The translations under genes and the position numbers were made by a program. 64,000 bases of DNA from Pseudalgibacter alginicilyticus (GTDB lineage Bacteria > Bacteroidota > Bacteroidia > Flavobacteriales > Flavobacteriaceae), in NCBI RefSeq assembly GCF_001310225.1, contig NZ_CP012898.1, forward strand, positions 992,001-1,056,000. The letters are read 5' to 3'. The notes under the pieces were generated by a model. That model ran no database searches. It saw only the letters and a program-made list of their open reading frames with translations, and was not told the origin of the DNA. Positions 46,048 to 54,504 of this stretch are shown here, one piece after another (within the stretch, counting starts at the first letter, position 1; each line of letters begins with the position of its first letter).

Positions 46048-46055
46048 CAAAAGTA
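46048..46055 (-). promoter_or_regulatory. -7 promoter box of grpE-dnaJ
   Basis: Minus-strand TACTTTTG matches TAnnTTTG, 34 bp before the grpE ATG. No CIRCE-type inverted repeat was seen. Confidence 0.6.
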
Positions 46056-46165
46056 CTGCCATTATTATTAAATTGTCAAAATGTCACAAAATAATTTTAA
46101 TCTCTCTGAAGTTTTCGTATATTCATAGTCATAGTCTAAGTCATTAACCCTAAAATATATTTAAA

Positions 46166-46804
46166 ATGAAAAAACATATTACAGCATTTTTTATTATGGT
46201 TAGTATGTCTTTAGCTTTTATTGGCTGTAAAGACAAAGCGAAAGAAGCTACTACAACCGAAGCTGAAACCATTATTGAAGAAGATTTAGCTACCGAGAAA
46301 TATAATGTAGATACCGATGCTTCTATTATTGAGTGGCAAGGATATAAACCAGCAGGATCACATAATGGCACGATCTCTATTGAAAACGGGATTATTAGCA
46401 CCTCCAATGGCACTATCGTTGGTGGCTCTTTTTCTATTAGTATGAATTCTATAAAAGATTCAGAAAATAATGCAAAACTTGAAGGTCATTTAAAAAGTGG
46501 CGATTTTTTTGAAGTTGAAAAATATCCAAGTGCTGCTTTTGAAATTACAGGTTTGGAGGAAACCGATGGTAAAACTATGCTTTCAGGCAACTTAACCATC
46601 AAAGAAATTAATAATAATATTACATTTCCTGTAACCATTACCAATAATAATGACACCTTAACCCTTTCTAGTGAAACGTTTAGTATTGATAGAACAAAAT
46701 GGGATATTAAATTTAAATCAAAATCGTTTTTTGATGAGTTGGAAGATAAATTTATTAATGATGATATTGCAATAAAAATAAATGTAAAAGCTGATAAATT
46801 ATAG
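46166..46804 (+). CDS. YceI-family lipoprotein
   Basis: 212-residue YceI family protein, an antiparallel beta-barrel lipocalin-like fold that binds long isoprenoid or lipid chains. The N-terminus is a lipoprotein signal with the lipobox FIGC (Cys at about residue 21) followed by a charged Lys/Glu linker. Domain: YNVDTDASIIEWQGYKPAGSHNG, then VGGSFSISMNSI, and the C-terminal SIDRTKWDIKFKSKSFFDE. Predicted membrane-anchored in the envelope. It is divergent from grpE, with its own terminator at 46829-46862. Confidence 0.9.
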   Translation: MKKHITAFFIMVSMSLAFIGCKDKAKEATTTEAETIIEEDLATEKYNVDTDASIIEWQGYKPAGSHNGTISIENGIISTSNGTIVGGSFSISMNSIKDSENNAKLEGHLKSGDFFEVEKYPSAAFEITGLEETDGKTMLSGNLTIKEINNNITFPVTITNNNDTLTLSSETFSIDRTKWDIKFKSKSFFDELEDKFINDDIAIKINVKADKL

Positions 46805-46828
46805 CCTTTAATTTATTAACGACACACT

Positions 46829-46862
46829 AACCACTCCAATTTAGATTTGAAGTGGTTTTTTT
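46829..46862 (+). terminator. Terminator of the YceI gene
   Basis: Stem AACCACT (46829-46835) with AGTGGTT (46851-46857), followed by a T run, 24 bp after the stop. Confidence 0.8.
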
Positions 46863-46947
46863 ATTACAAAAATATTTTTAGAGCAGATTAAACTATTTCA
46901 AAAAAAAGTAGTCTGATTGACATATTAACAATTAAAACAATAACAAA

Positions 46948-47241
46948 ATGAAATTAATTAAAATAGGATTTGTGGTATTAAGTTTATTAGTTTTCTCAAA
47001 CGTTAACGCTCAGGAAAAAAATAGCAAAAAAGGTCCTGAAGCTGCTTTTGCAAAATTAGACAAAGACAGTGATGGAAAAATCAGTTTGGAAGAATTTAAA
47101 GCTAAACCTGTAAGAGCAAAAGAAGGAGAAACTAACAAGAAAACCGTTGATCCAGAAAAAGTATTTGCCAGAAAAGACACAAATTCTGATGGGTTTATTG
47201 ATCTTGAAGAATTTAAAACTAGACCTGAAAAAAAGAAATAA
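46948..47241 (+). CDS. Small secreted EF-hand protein
   Basis: 97-residue exported calcium-binding protein. The signal peptide (1-22) ends SNVNAQ. Two canonical EF-hand loops follow: DKDSDGKISLEE (about residues 38-49) and DTNSDGFIDLEE (about 76-87), separated by a Lys-rich linker; position-12 Glu and the Asp ligands are intact in both. No type IX tail, so probably periplasmic. Role unknown; a calcium buffer or sensor is possible. A terminator is at 47266-47295. Confidence 0.9.
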   Translation: MKLIKIGFVVLSLLVFSNVNAQEKNSKKGPEAAFAKLDKDSDGKISLEEFKAKPVRAKEGETNKKTVDPEKVFARKDTNSDGFIDLEEFKTRPEKKK

Positions 47242-47265
47242 TCTTATTTTTAAAAAACAGCTTCA

Positions 47266-47295
47266 AAGCATCTTTATAAGTAGAGATGCTTTTTT
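47266..47295 (+). terminator. Terminator of the EF-hand gene
   Basis: Stem AGCATCT (47267-47273) with AGATGCT (47284-47290) followed by a T run. Confidence 0.8.
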
Positions 47296-47415
47296 ATTTT
47301 AACAATCCTTTCATTTATTCAAAATACTTTTATTTAAAAATATTTCTTAATTTTAGAATATTAACTTTTTTGTAATCAGAAACATACATAAAAACCATTT
47401 CAACAATATTACACC

Positions 47416-48306
47416 ATGGAAAAATTAAAAAAAGAAGATATAAAGCAAGAAGTTTTTGATTTATACGATGATTATGCTCATAGTAAAATTGACAGAAGAC
47501 AATTTGTTGAAAAACTATCGCTTTACGCTATTGGAGGTATAACAGTAACATCATTATTAGGTTTTATTATGCCAAACTATACAGATTCAATTACGATAAA
47601 AGCTGATGACCCAAGAATAAAATCAGAATATATCACCTACACATCCCAAAAAGGTGGCGGTAATATAAAAGCGCTGCTAACAAAACCAGTAAATACAAAA
47701 AAGAAATTACCTGGTATTATTGTTGTTCATGAAAATAGAGGCTTAAACCCATACATTGAAGATGTTGGACGACGTACTGCTATTGATGGATTTATTACTA
47801 TTGCACCAGATGCGTTATCGCCATTAGGAGGCTATCCAGGAAATGATGATGATGGTAGAGCATTGCAAAAGAAACGGAATCAAAATGAGATGTTAGAGGA
47901 CTTTATTGCTGCTTTCGAATATCTTAAATCTCACAATGATTGCGATGGCAATATAGGTGTAGTAGGGTTTTGCTTTGGTGGTTGGATTTCAAATATGATG
48001 GCAGTAAAAGTACCAGAACTTAAAGCGGCTGTACCATATTATGGAAGACAACCTAATGATGAAGATGCTGCTAAAATTAAAGCACCTCTTTTGTTACAAT
48101 ATGCAGAATTAGACACACGTGTTAATGAAGGTTGGCCTGCTTTTGAAAAAATATTAAAAGTGAATAATTTGGAATATACCGCTCATTTTTATCCAGACGT
48201 AAATCACGGCTTTCATAACAACACAACACCTAGATATGATGAAAATGCAGCAAATTTATCTTGGAAACGTACCATTGCTTTTTTTAAAGAAAAGCTGACT
48301 AAATGA
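47416..48306 (+). CDS. Dienelactone hydrolase family protein with Tat-like signal
   Basis: 296-residue alpha/beta hydrolase of the dienelactone hydrolase (carboxymethylenebutenolidase) family. The nucleophile elbow is GFCFGG (Cys around residue 183). The acid is in ELDTRVNEGW, and the catalytic His is in VNHGFHN near the C-terminus. The N-terminus (residues 1-55) contains DRRQFVEKL, resembling a twin-arginine signal, followed by a hydrophobic stretch SLLGFIMP. Export in folded form is likely. Several Bacteroidota relatives share this layout; substrate unknown. Confidence 0.88.
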   Translation: MEKLKKEDIKQEVFDLYDDYAHSKIDRRQFVEKLSLYAIGGITVTSLLGFIMPNYTDSITIKADDPRIKSEYITYTSQKGGGNIKALLTKPVNTKKKLPGIIVVHENRGLNPYIEDVGRRTAIDGFITIAPDALSPLGGYPGNDDDGRALQKKRNQNEMLEDFIAAFEYLKSHNDCDGNIGVVGFCFGGWISNMMAVKVPELKAAVPYYGRQPNDEDAAKIKAPLLLQYAELDTRVNEGWPAFEKILKVNNLEYTAHFYPDVNHGFHNNTTPRYDENAANLSWKRTIAFFKEKLTK

Positions 48307-48478
48307 TAATAAAAAATAGTACACCCCTAAAAAAGACTCTAAAATAATATCATATTCTATAGAGTTTTGTTTACGAAACATGCATTACTCTTTACCTTGA
48401 TGAAAAAAGATTTTTTAGGCATCACAACAAAGTAAAAGAATTGTACGTTTCTTAATTATACATTATCACTTTTTAAAG

Positions 48479-48486
48479 TATCTTTA
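48479..48486 (+). promoter_or_regulatory. -7 variant box of the DUF2911 gene
   Basis: TATCTTTA, one base off TAnnTTTG, ends 18 bp before the ATG at 48505. Confidence 0.4.
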
Positions 48487-48504
48487 TCGCTTCAAAAAAA
48501 AACT

Positions 48505-49059
48505 ATGAACACCTTTTTAAAACGCACATTAATCACTTTGTCAATTATAGCCCTGGGTCTATTTCTATATTCTGCTTTTGTAGAGAATATTTTTGCTGCT
48601 CGCTTAAGCCCAAAAGATATTGTTGAATTTAAACTTAATGATTTAAAATTACAGGTTTTTTACAACAGACCCTCTAAAAAAGGACGTGAAGTTTTTGGTG
48701 CACTGGTTCCTTACAACAAGGTTTGGAGGACAGGTGCTAATGAAGCTACCACATTTGAAACCAACAAAGCTTTAAAAATTGGCAACGACTCATTACCTGC
48801 TGGAAAGTACACACTATGGACTGTTCCTAACGATACGCTTTGGCATGTTATTTTTAATAAAAAACAATATCCATGGGGTGTTGATACTGAAATGAATCCT
48901 ATGTGGGACCCTAATTATGATGTATTAGATTTAAAAGTACCCGTTCAAAAAATACCAAATACCGTAGAACAATTTACCATAGCTTTTGATAATTCTACAG
49001 ATAATTTATCGTTAACAATGGCTTGGGATAACATCAAAATTGAAGTGCCCCTAAAATAA
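48505..49059 (+). CDS. DUF2911 domain protein, membrane anchored
   Basis: 184-residue protein with one N-terminal transmembrane helix (about 8-28) and a DUF2911 domain outside. DUF2911 is common in Bacteroidota and lacks a proven function. Conserved features: VFYNRPSKKGREVFGALVPYNKVWRTGANEA (in part), LPAGKYTLWTVP and WHVIFNKKQYPWG. Predicted anchored on the periplasmic face. Convergent with the PAP2 phosphatase gene. Confidence 0.87.
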   Translation: MNTFLKRTLITLSIIALGLFLYSAFVENIFAARLSPKDIVEFKLNDLKLQVFYNRPSKKGREVFGALVPYNKVWRTGANEATTFETNKALKIGNDSLPAGKYTLWTVPNDTLWHVIFNKKQYPWGVDTEMNPMWDPNYDVLDLKVPVQKIPNTVEQFTIAFDNSTDNLSLTMAWDNIKIEVPLK

Positions 49060-49140
49060 ATCTATACCCCTTATTAAGCCTAAACTTGTTTTAAATAAGT
49101 GACAAATTTTAAGGTTTAAATTTTGAAACAAATCCTCTTT

Positions 49141-49710
49141 TTAAGAAGTAACAAAACGCTTTAAAAGAGACTTTGTAAGTTTATAAAATAAAAAACCTGA
49201 CATTGCTCCAAAGGTCATCCCGCAAATAATGTCCAATGGATAATGAACTCCAACATAAATTCTGCTATATGCAACTAAAACGCTCCAAAATACTAATATA
49301 AAAATTAGATTTTTATAATATGGTTTTAGCAATAATCCTGTAAAAATAGCTGTTGCCATGGTATTTGAAGCATGTCCTGAAAAGAATCCATATTTTCCAC
49401 AACGCACTGCAATAAATCGCATTTGGTCCATGATTTCTAAAGCACCACATGGCCTTGGTCTTTCAAAGCCCCGTTTAAATACATTGGTAATTTGGTCTGT
49501 AAACGTAATCATTAAAGCTACAACAACAATAAAAATTAATAAGGATTTAGCTCCATATTTTTTGTAAAGCAAAAACAACAAAAAGCTGTATAAAGGTATA
49601 AATGTTAACTTATTGGTTATAACCAACCACAAACCATCCCAAGTCTCCGAACCAAATCCATTTAAAAATAAAAATAATTCACTATCATAATTTAAAAGTT
49701 GCTCTATCAT
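49141..49710 (-). CDS. PAP2-family membrane phosphatase
   Basis: 189-residue integral membrane lipid phosphatase of the PAP2 superfamily, acting on undecaprenyl pyrophosphate or phosphatidic acid at the periplasmic face. The three-part phosphatase signature is intact: KRGFERPRP (KX6RP), FFSGHASN (PSGH-type) and YSRIYVGVHYPLD (SRX5HX3D). Five to six transmembrane helices. Shares a convergent region with DUF2911. The small acidic gene lies 48 bp upstream on the same strand. Confidence 0.92.
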   Translation of the reverse strand: MIEQLLNYDSELFLFLNGFGSETWDGLWLVITNKLTFIPLYSFLLFLLYKKYGAKSLLIFIVVVALMITFTDQITNVFKRGFERPRPCGALEIMDQMRFIAVRCGKYGFFSGHASNTMATAIFTGLLLKPYYKNLIFILVFWSVLVAYSRIYVGVHYPLDIICGMTFGAMSGFLFYKLTKSLLKRFVTS

Positions 49711-49758
49711 AAATTATTAATTTGAGTATTAGCATATCTGCTGTTCTGTATCTGCCTA

Positions 49759-49986
49759 TTATTCGTCGTATTTAGCTATTTCGTTATCATAAAACTCGGT
49801 AGCTTCTTTTATAGCATTTTCGGTTTCGTTCTCCAATTCTTTTTCATCTTCAGCATCAAAATCTTCAAACCATTCCACTTCATCATCTTCTAGATTAATA
49901 ATAAACCTCGGAAACTCTGTATGAATTACAAAAATAGCATTTGGATAATCTGAATTATCGCCGAGTATAAATTTTGGAAGTTGCAT
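49759..49986 (-). CDS. Small acidic conserved protein
   Basis: 75-residue protein with no recognised domain. The first half (residues 1-35) is mixed beta-strand, with hydrophobic and acidic patches (QLPKFILGDNSDY and FVIHTEFPRFIIN). The second half is very acidic and helical (Asp/Glu-rich, residues 36-75). The sequence pattern and size resemble a common Bacteroidota hypothetical protein. No signal peptide. Upstream of PAP2 on the same strand, so possibly the first gene of a small operon. Confidence 0.6.
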   Translation of the reverse strand: MQLPKFILGDNSDYPNAIFVIHTEFPRFIINLEDDEVEWFEDFDAEDEKELENETENAIKEATEFYDNEIAKYDE

Positions 49987-50171
49987 AAAATAAGTTTTAA
50001 GTATCTAAAATATTTGAATTAAATAAAATTAAAAAATCATTCAATAACGACTAATTAAAATTTTAATTGCAAACTTAACAGTTCTTTTCTCAAATAAAAC
50101 TGCCAGGTTGTTTATTTAACATAATTATTTATAACGGCTGCTTCTAACTTTAAAAACCTAAACACTCAAAC

Positions 50172-51551
50172 TTACTTTAAACCTTTTCCAATTAGTTTTT
50201 TTGTCAAAAAATTAAATCGAATATATAATAAAATGGCTGCAATAGTTAAGCCAGCCAACAATCCAATCCAAATACCAAAACTACCATAAACAGTTTCTTT
50301 ACCTAAAAACCAACAAACGGGAAAGCCTACCATCCAATAAGAGAAGAAAACCAACAACATTGGTATTTTAACGTCTTGCAAACCTCTTAAGGCTCCAAGC
50401 ATGACAACCTGAATACTATCACTTATTTGAAAAATAGCAGCTACCACCAATAGGTTTGAAGCAATACTGACAACTTCATTATTATCAATAAAATTTTTAG
50501 CATCGTTTAAATCTAAATACAACATGGGTAAATATTCATGAAAAATTAAAAAGATAATAGCAAAAATAGACGCTAAAATAATTCCGAATAAAAAAATGGA
50601 AAATGCAATGCGACGCAACTCATAATAATTCTTTAATCCTTTTTGATTTCCAACCCGTATCATAGCGGCCACGCTTAAACCTGTTGCAACCATAAAAGTC
50701 ATAGATGATAAATTTAAAGCAATTTGATTTGCTGCCTGCGGATTTTTACCTAACAATCCACTTAACCAAATGGCCGCAGTGAAAATAGCAACTTCAAAAA
50801 ACATTTGCATAGCACTAGGCGCTCCTAAATTTAGTATTCGTTTTATCATCAAAGTATCTAAAACAAAAAACTTAATATGCTCTAAATATGCTTTAGATTT
50901 TTCTTTTCTTTTAAGTAAAAACCAAATATGCCAAACCATTACACCTCTGGATATTAAAGTTCCATAAGCTGCTCCTACAATTCCTAATTCAGGAAACCCA
51001 AACTTTCCAAAAATTAATACATAATTTAAAACAATATTAATAATGTTAGATAATAACGTGGCATACATGGGGAATTTAGTTAGTGAAAGCCCATCACTAA
51101 ACTGTTTAAATCCTTGAAAAATGATTAAAGGGATTAATGAAATAGCCACCAAATTAAGGTAAGGCATTGCCAATTCTACAACTTCAATAGGTTGCTTCAT
51201 CATATACATGATTGGTTTTGCTAAAAGCAGCAATAAAAACAACAGTATTCCCAAAACAGTACATAAAAACAAGCCATGTTTAAAAGAAGATTTTCCTTTT
51301 TTAAAATCTTCTTCTGCATCCGCCTCAGCAACCAATGGTGTTATGGCTGTAGAAAAACCAATCCCTAAAGACATTGCTATAAACACAAAACTATTTCCTA
51401 ATGAAACCGCAGCTAATTCGGCCGTTCCTAATTGCCCAACCATTATATTATCTACCAAACTTACAAAAGTATGTCCCAACATCCCCAACATTACTGGTGA
51501 TGCCAATTGCCAATTGTATTTAAACTCTTTGGTATAATTTTGTAATTGCAT
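50172..51551 (-). CDS. MATE-family multidrug efflux transporter
   Basis: 459-residue MATE/NorM-like transporter exporting cationic drugs with sodium or proton import. Twelve predicted helices in two symmetric halves of six. The N-terminal half starts WQLASPVMLGMLGHTFVSLVDNIMVGQLG, of which GMLGHTFVSLVDNIMVGQ is the usual first motif, and the second half repeats it as LGAPSAMQMFFEVAIF. Full length. The start at 51551 is only 4 bp from a -7 box at 51556-51563, predicting a leaderless transcript. Confidence 0.94.
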   Translation of the reverse strand: MQLQNYTKEFKYNWQLASPVMLGMLGHTFVSLVDNIMVGQLGTAELAAVSLGNSFVFIAMSLGIGFSTAITPLVAEADAEEDFKKGKSSFKHGLFLCTVLGILLFLLLLLAKPIMYMMKQPIEVVELAMPYLNLVAISLIPLIIFQGFKQFSDGLSLTKFPMYATLLSNIINIVLNYVLIFGKFGFPELGIVGAAYGTLISRGVMVWHIWFLLKRKEKSKAYLEHIKFFVLDTLMIKRILNLGAPSAMQMFFEVAIFTAAIWLSGLLGKNPQAANQIALNLSSMTFMVATGLSVAAMIRVGNQKGLKNYYELRRIAFSIFLFGIILASIFAIIFLIFHEYLPMLYLDLNDAKNFIDNNEVVSIASNLLVVAAIFQISDSIQVVMLGALRGLQDVKIPMLLVFFSYWMVGFPVCWFLGKETVYGSFGIWIGLLAGLTIAAILLYIRFNFLTKKLIGKGLK

Positions 51552-51555
51552 TTGG

Positions 51556-51563
51556 CAAAAGTA
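51556..51563 (-). promoter_or_regulatory. -7 promoter box of the MATE gene, unusually close to the ATG
   Basis: Minus-strand TACTTTTG matches TAnnTTTG, 4 bp before the ATG at 51551. Same spacing as uvrB. Confidence 0.5.
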
Positions 51564-51666
51564 GTTTTTATCTAAGGATTTTAAATGCCTTGACTAACAA
51601 AAAATCACATTAACATATGTTAATAAGTCAAGATAACTTTTTTAAAAAATAAAGACAGTGATTTTA

Positions 51667-51674
51667 TATATTTG
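51667..51674 (+). promoter_or_regulatory. -7 box of an orphan transcription unit
   Basis: TATATTTG exactly matches TAnnTTTG on the plus strand, yet no plus-strand gene follows until far downstream. It precedes the terminator at 51762-51792. Confidence 0.5.
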
Positions 51675-51679
51675 CCCGC

Positions 51680-51795
51680 CAAATACTACCAGATATATAG
51701 AAACATTTAAGCTTTCATTTTATAGGGATTTAAAAATTTAAAGTTTATTCGTTTCAATATTAAAAGGAGGAAAATATATTTTCCTCCTTTTTACT
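51680..51795 (+). ncRNA. Candidate small RNA
   Basis: A plus-strand unit of about 110-115 nt begins a few bases after an exact TAnnTTTG box (51667-51674) and ends in a strong terminator (51762-51792). It contains no ORF with a plausible start. The interior has self-complementary AT segments (GAAAC near 51700 with GTTTC near 51750), so a long bulged hairpin is possible. A 6S-like RNA is one candidate in Flavobacteria, but I cannot fold or search it here. The exact ends are estimates. Confidence 0.4.
51762..51792 (+). terminator. Perfect 30 bp palindromic terminator
   Basis: AAAAGGAGGAAAATA followed by its exact reverse complement (51762-51791), then further T. It could end the candidate small RNA on the plus strand and, reading on the minus strand, the nitronate monooxygenase transcript that stops at 51923. 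Confidence 0.8.
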
Positions 51796-51922
51796 TTAAC
51801 AAATTTATAGAATTCTAAAGTCAAAATCTCTTTTTTTTAAAGTCCTAATTCATTTGAAAATAGTAGATATGTTTATTTATTGATTTTAATAATTAAATTG
51901 ATCTTTTCTGGTTAAACAAACC

Positions 51923-52861
51923 TTAAAAGTTTGACATATTTTTTTTAGCATTTTCAAATTCACTAATCATATCTTCAACAATTTCTGCTACTGGTTTTAT
52001 ATCATGTATTAATCCTGAAACTTGACCAATTTCTAATTCGCCATTAACTAAGTCACCTTCAAACATACCTTTTTTTGCTCGGCCCTTTCCTAATAATTGT
52101 TTTAAACTTTCAGTTGTTGGTACCGTTTTATACAAATCTTGAATCTCATCATAAAACTTATTTTTAATAAGTCGCACTGGTGCTAATTCTTTTAAGGTTA
52201 ATTGCGTATCCCCTTCTTTGGTTTCTATAACTAATTTCTTAAAAGCTTCATGCGAAGATGCTTCATTACTTGCCACAAACCTGCTTCCTACTTGAACAGC
52301 ATCAGCTCCTAAAACCATTGCTGCCAACATAGCGTTACCAGAAGCAATCCCTCCGGCAGCAATCAATGGAATTTTAGTCTTTTCTTTTACCATTGGAATA
52401 AGTGTAAACGTTGTTGTTTCATCTCTGCCATTATGACCACCTGCTTCAAAACCTTCAGCTACAATAGCATTTACCCCTGCTTCTTCTGCTTTTTTTGCAA
52501 ATTTGACACTGCTTACAACATGAACAACTGTAATACCTCGTTCTTGCAACCATGTAGTCCACGTTTTTGGGTTTCCTGCGGAAGTAAAAACAATCTTAAC
52601 AGCTTCTTCAACAATAATATCCATTATTTTTTCAATATCTGGATACAACATTGGCACATTAACCCCAAACGGCTTGTTAGTTGCTTTTTTACATTTCTGT
52701 ATATGTTCTCGTAAAACTTCAGGATACATGGACCCCGCTCCAATAAGCCCTAATATCCCTGAGTTACTTGACGCTGATGCCAGCCTCCAACCACTATTCC
52801 AAACCATACCTGCTTGAATAATAGGATATTTTATTTTAAATAGTTCTGTAATTCTATTCAT
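51923..52861 (-). CDS. Nitronate monooxygenase / FMN-dependent oxidoreductase
   Basis: 312-residue TIM-barrel flavoprotein of the 2-nitropropane dioxygenase (NMO) family, which oxidises nitronates or acts as an NAD(P)H:quinone-like oxidoreductase. Markers: YPIIQAGMVWNSGWRLA at the N-terminus, IVAEGFEAGGHNGRDE (FMN phosphate and active-site His near residue 145) and PLIAAGGIASGNAMLAAMVLGADAVQ with GSRFVASNEA. Length is normal. Last gene of the mnmA-subtilase-NMO run, 3 bp after the subtilase stop. Confidence 0.93.
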   Translation of the reverse strand: MNRITELFKIKYPIIQAGMVWNSGWRLASASSNSGILGLIGAGSMYPEVLREHIQKCKKATNKPFGVNVPMLYPDIEKIMDIIVEEAVKIVFTSAGNPKTWTTWLQERGITVVHVVSSVKFAKKAEEAGVNAIVAEGFEAGGHNGRDETTTFTLIPMVKEKTKIPLIAAGGIASGNAMLAAMVLGADAVQVGSRFVASNEASSHEAFKKLVIETKEGDTQLTLKELAPVRLIKNKFYDEIQDLYKTVPTTESLKQLLGKGRAKKGMFEGDLVNGELEIGQVSGLIHDIKPVAEIVEDMISEFENAKKNMSNF

Positions 52862-52864
52862 TAT

Positions 52865-54478
52865 TTATTTTTTTAAAACCTTGATTGTATTTGAAGTATT
52901 ATTAGAATCTATTTTAATTAAGTACATGCCATTTGATAAAGATGATATATCCATCACATTATTTCCTATGGAAAGTAATGCCATTTTAACTTCTCTTCCT
53001 AAAACATCAAAAAGCCTGATTGTCCATATACTTTCATCATCAGAAGCTCTATTAAAATAAAGCATGCCTGTTGTTGGGTTAGGAAATAGTTGAATTTCAT
53101 CACTTTTACCCATCAAAACTTCTCCCATAACAAGAGCCGCTTGTAAATCTGGAATACCATAACCCAAAAAATAATCGGGTGACTTGTATTGGGATGCGGA
53201 CTCTCTTACCAATTGCATAATTTCAGCATTGGTTTTATCTGGTAAAGCTTGCCATAAACACACAATGCCCCCAGCTAAAATTGGCGAACTAAAAGACGTA
53301 CCATTTGCAGATACAATAACATCATTTTCCGTAATAACATAACTCGCTTGTCCTTGCGCAACTACATCTGGTTTTTGGGTAGGCTGTACTGCATTTCCTT
53401 TTGAACTAAAAGTAGCATAATGCCCATTGGCATCTACCGCTCCAATACTTAAAACACCTCTGGCATCAGCAGGTGCTCCAACTATTTGCCAGCTATCATT
53501 TCCTGAATTACCCGCCGAATTAACTAAAAGCATCCCTTTTTCAAAAGCAATATTAGCTCCTTTGGTAATATACGCTGTATTTCCATCCATATCTGAAGGA
53601 TCATAACTATAATTAGGATTATCATAAGTTGTGTACCCCAATGATGTATTAATTATATTAACCCCCAAACTATCCGCTCGTTCTACGGCCTCAACCCAAT
53701 AACTCTCTTCTACAGGATTTTCAGTTAGAGCATCTTCCGTTACGAACAAATAATAAGAAGCATCGGGTGCCGTACCAATAAATTCATTTTCTATATAGCC
53801 TGCCATGTTACTTAAAACCCATGTACCATGATTACTTGATGTTCCCGTAAAAACATTGGAATCTCTATGAACAAAATCATAGCTGCCCAATAAATTACCG
53901 TCATCTCTTAACTTTTGAAAAGAAGCCATGGTGTTGACATTTGGAAAACCAGCATCAATCACAGCAACTGTCATACCTGTTCCCGAATAACCTGCAAGGT
54001 GCAGAGCATCACCTTTAAACATTTCTATTTGGTTTAATGCATTTCCATAATTAAACATGGTAAGCGTATTTTCTAATTTTTCTTGTTTTTTTTGTTGAGA
54101 AGAAAACTTACTTAGATTCAAACTTTTATCAGCAAAATCAATTTGAGCCACAAACCCAAAATTTATAAGTTCTTTAATATCGGATTCGCTTCCTCGAACA
54201 TGTATTGCATTAAACCATTTCGACTTTGCCATTACAGTAATGCCAGGTACAATTTTTATTTGAGAAATATAGGTTTCATTAACAGGAACATCTCTCGCAT
54301 CAATTACAACTTGATGCGCCTGTTTTCTATCAATAGCTTTTTGGGTAAGAATCGTTATAGGATTAGCTATGGCTTCTGATACATTTTCCTTATCTAAAAA
54401 ATATATCCAAGCATCCTGTTGCGCAAAGACACAAAATGGGATATAAAACAAACTAATCAAAAGCAATCCTTTTTTCAT
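52865..54478 (-). CDS. Secreted subtilisin-like serine peptidase with type IX tail
   Basis: 537-residue S8 family protease. Signal peptide is residues 1-19 (ending CVFAQ). Propeptide-like region (about 20-150), then the catalytic domain with the triad in AVIDAGFP (Asp), SSNHGTWVLSNMAGY (His) and GTSFSSPILAGG (Ser); the oxyanion Asn is in NSAGNSGND. The last ~75 residues (FPNPTTGMLYFN to NTIKVLKK) are a type A Por sorting domain, so it is exported by the type IX system. It sits 26 bp downstream of mnmA and 3 bp before NMO. Confidence 0.93.
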   Translation of the reverse strand: MKKGLLLISLFYIPFCVFAQQDAWIYFLDKENVSEAIANPITILTQKAIDRKQAHQVVIDARDVPVNETYISQIKIVPGITVMAKSKWFNAIHVRGSESDIKELINFGFVAQIDFADKSLNLSKFSSQQKKQEKLENTLTMFNYGNALNQIEMFKGDALHLAGYSGTGMTVAVIDAGFPNVNTMASFQKLRDDGNLLGSYDFVHRDSNVFTGTSSNHGTWVLSNMAGYIENEFIGTAPDASYYLFVTEDALTENPVEESYWVEAVERADSLGVNIINTSLGYTTYDNPNYSYDPSDMDGNTAYITKGANIAFEKGMLLVNSAGNSGNDSWQIVGAPADARGVLSIGAVDANGHYATFSSKGNAVQPTQKPDVVAQGQASYVITENDVIVSANGTSFSSPILAGGIVCLWQALPDKTNAEIMQLVRESASQYKSPDYFLGYGIPDLQAALVMGEVLMGKSDEIQLFPNPTTGMLYFNRASDDESIWTIRLFDVLGREVKMALLSIGNNVMDISSLSNGMYLIKIDSNNTSNTIKVLKK

Positions 54479-54504
54479 AGATGTACAGATTTTAAAATAC
54501 TGAA

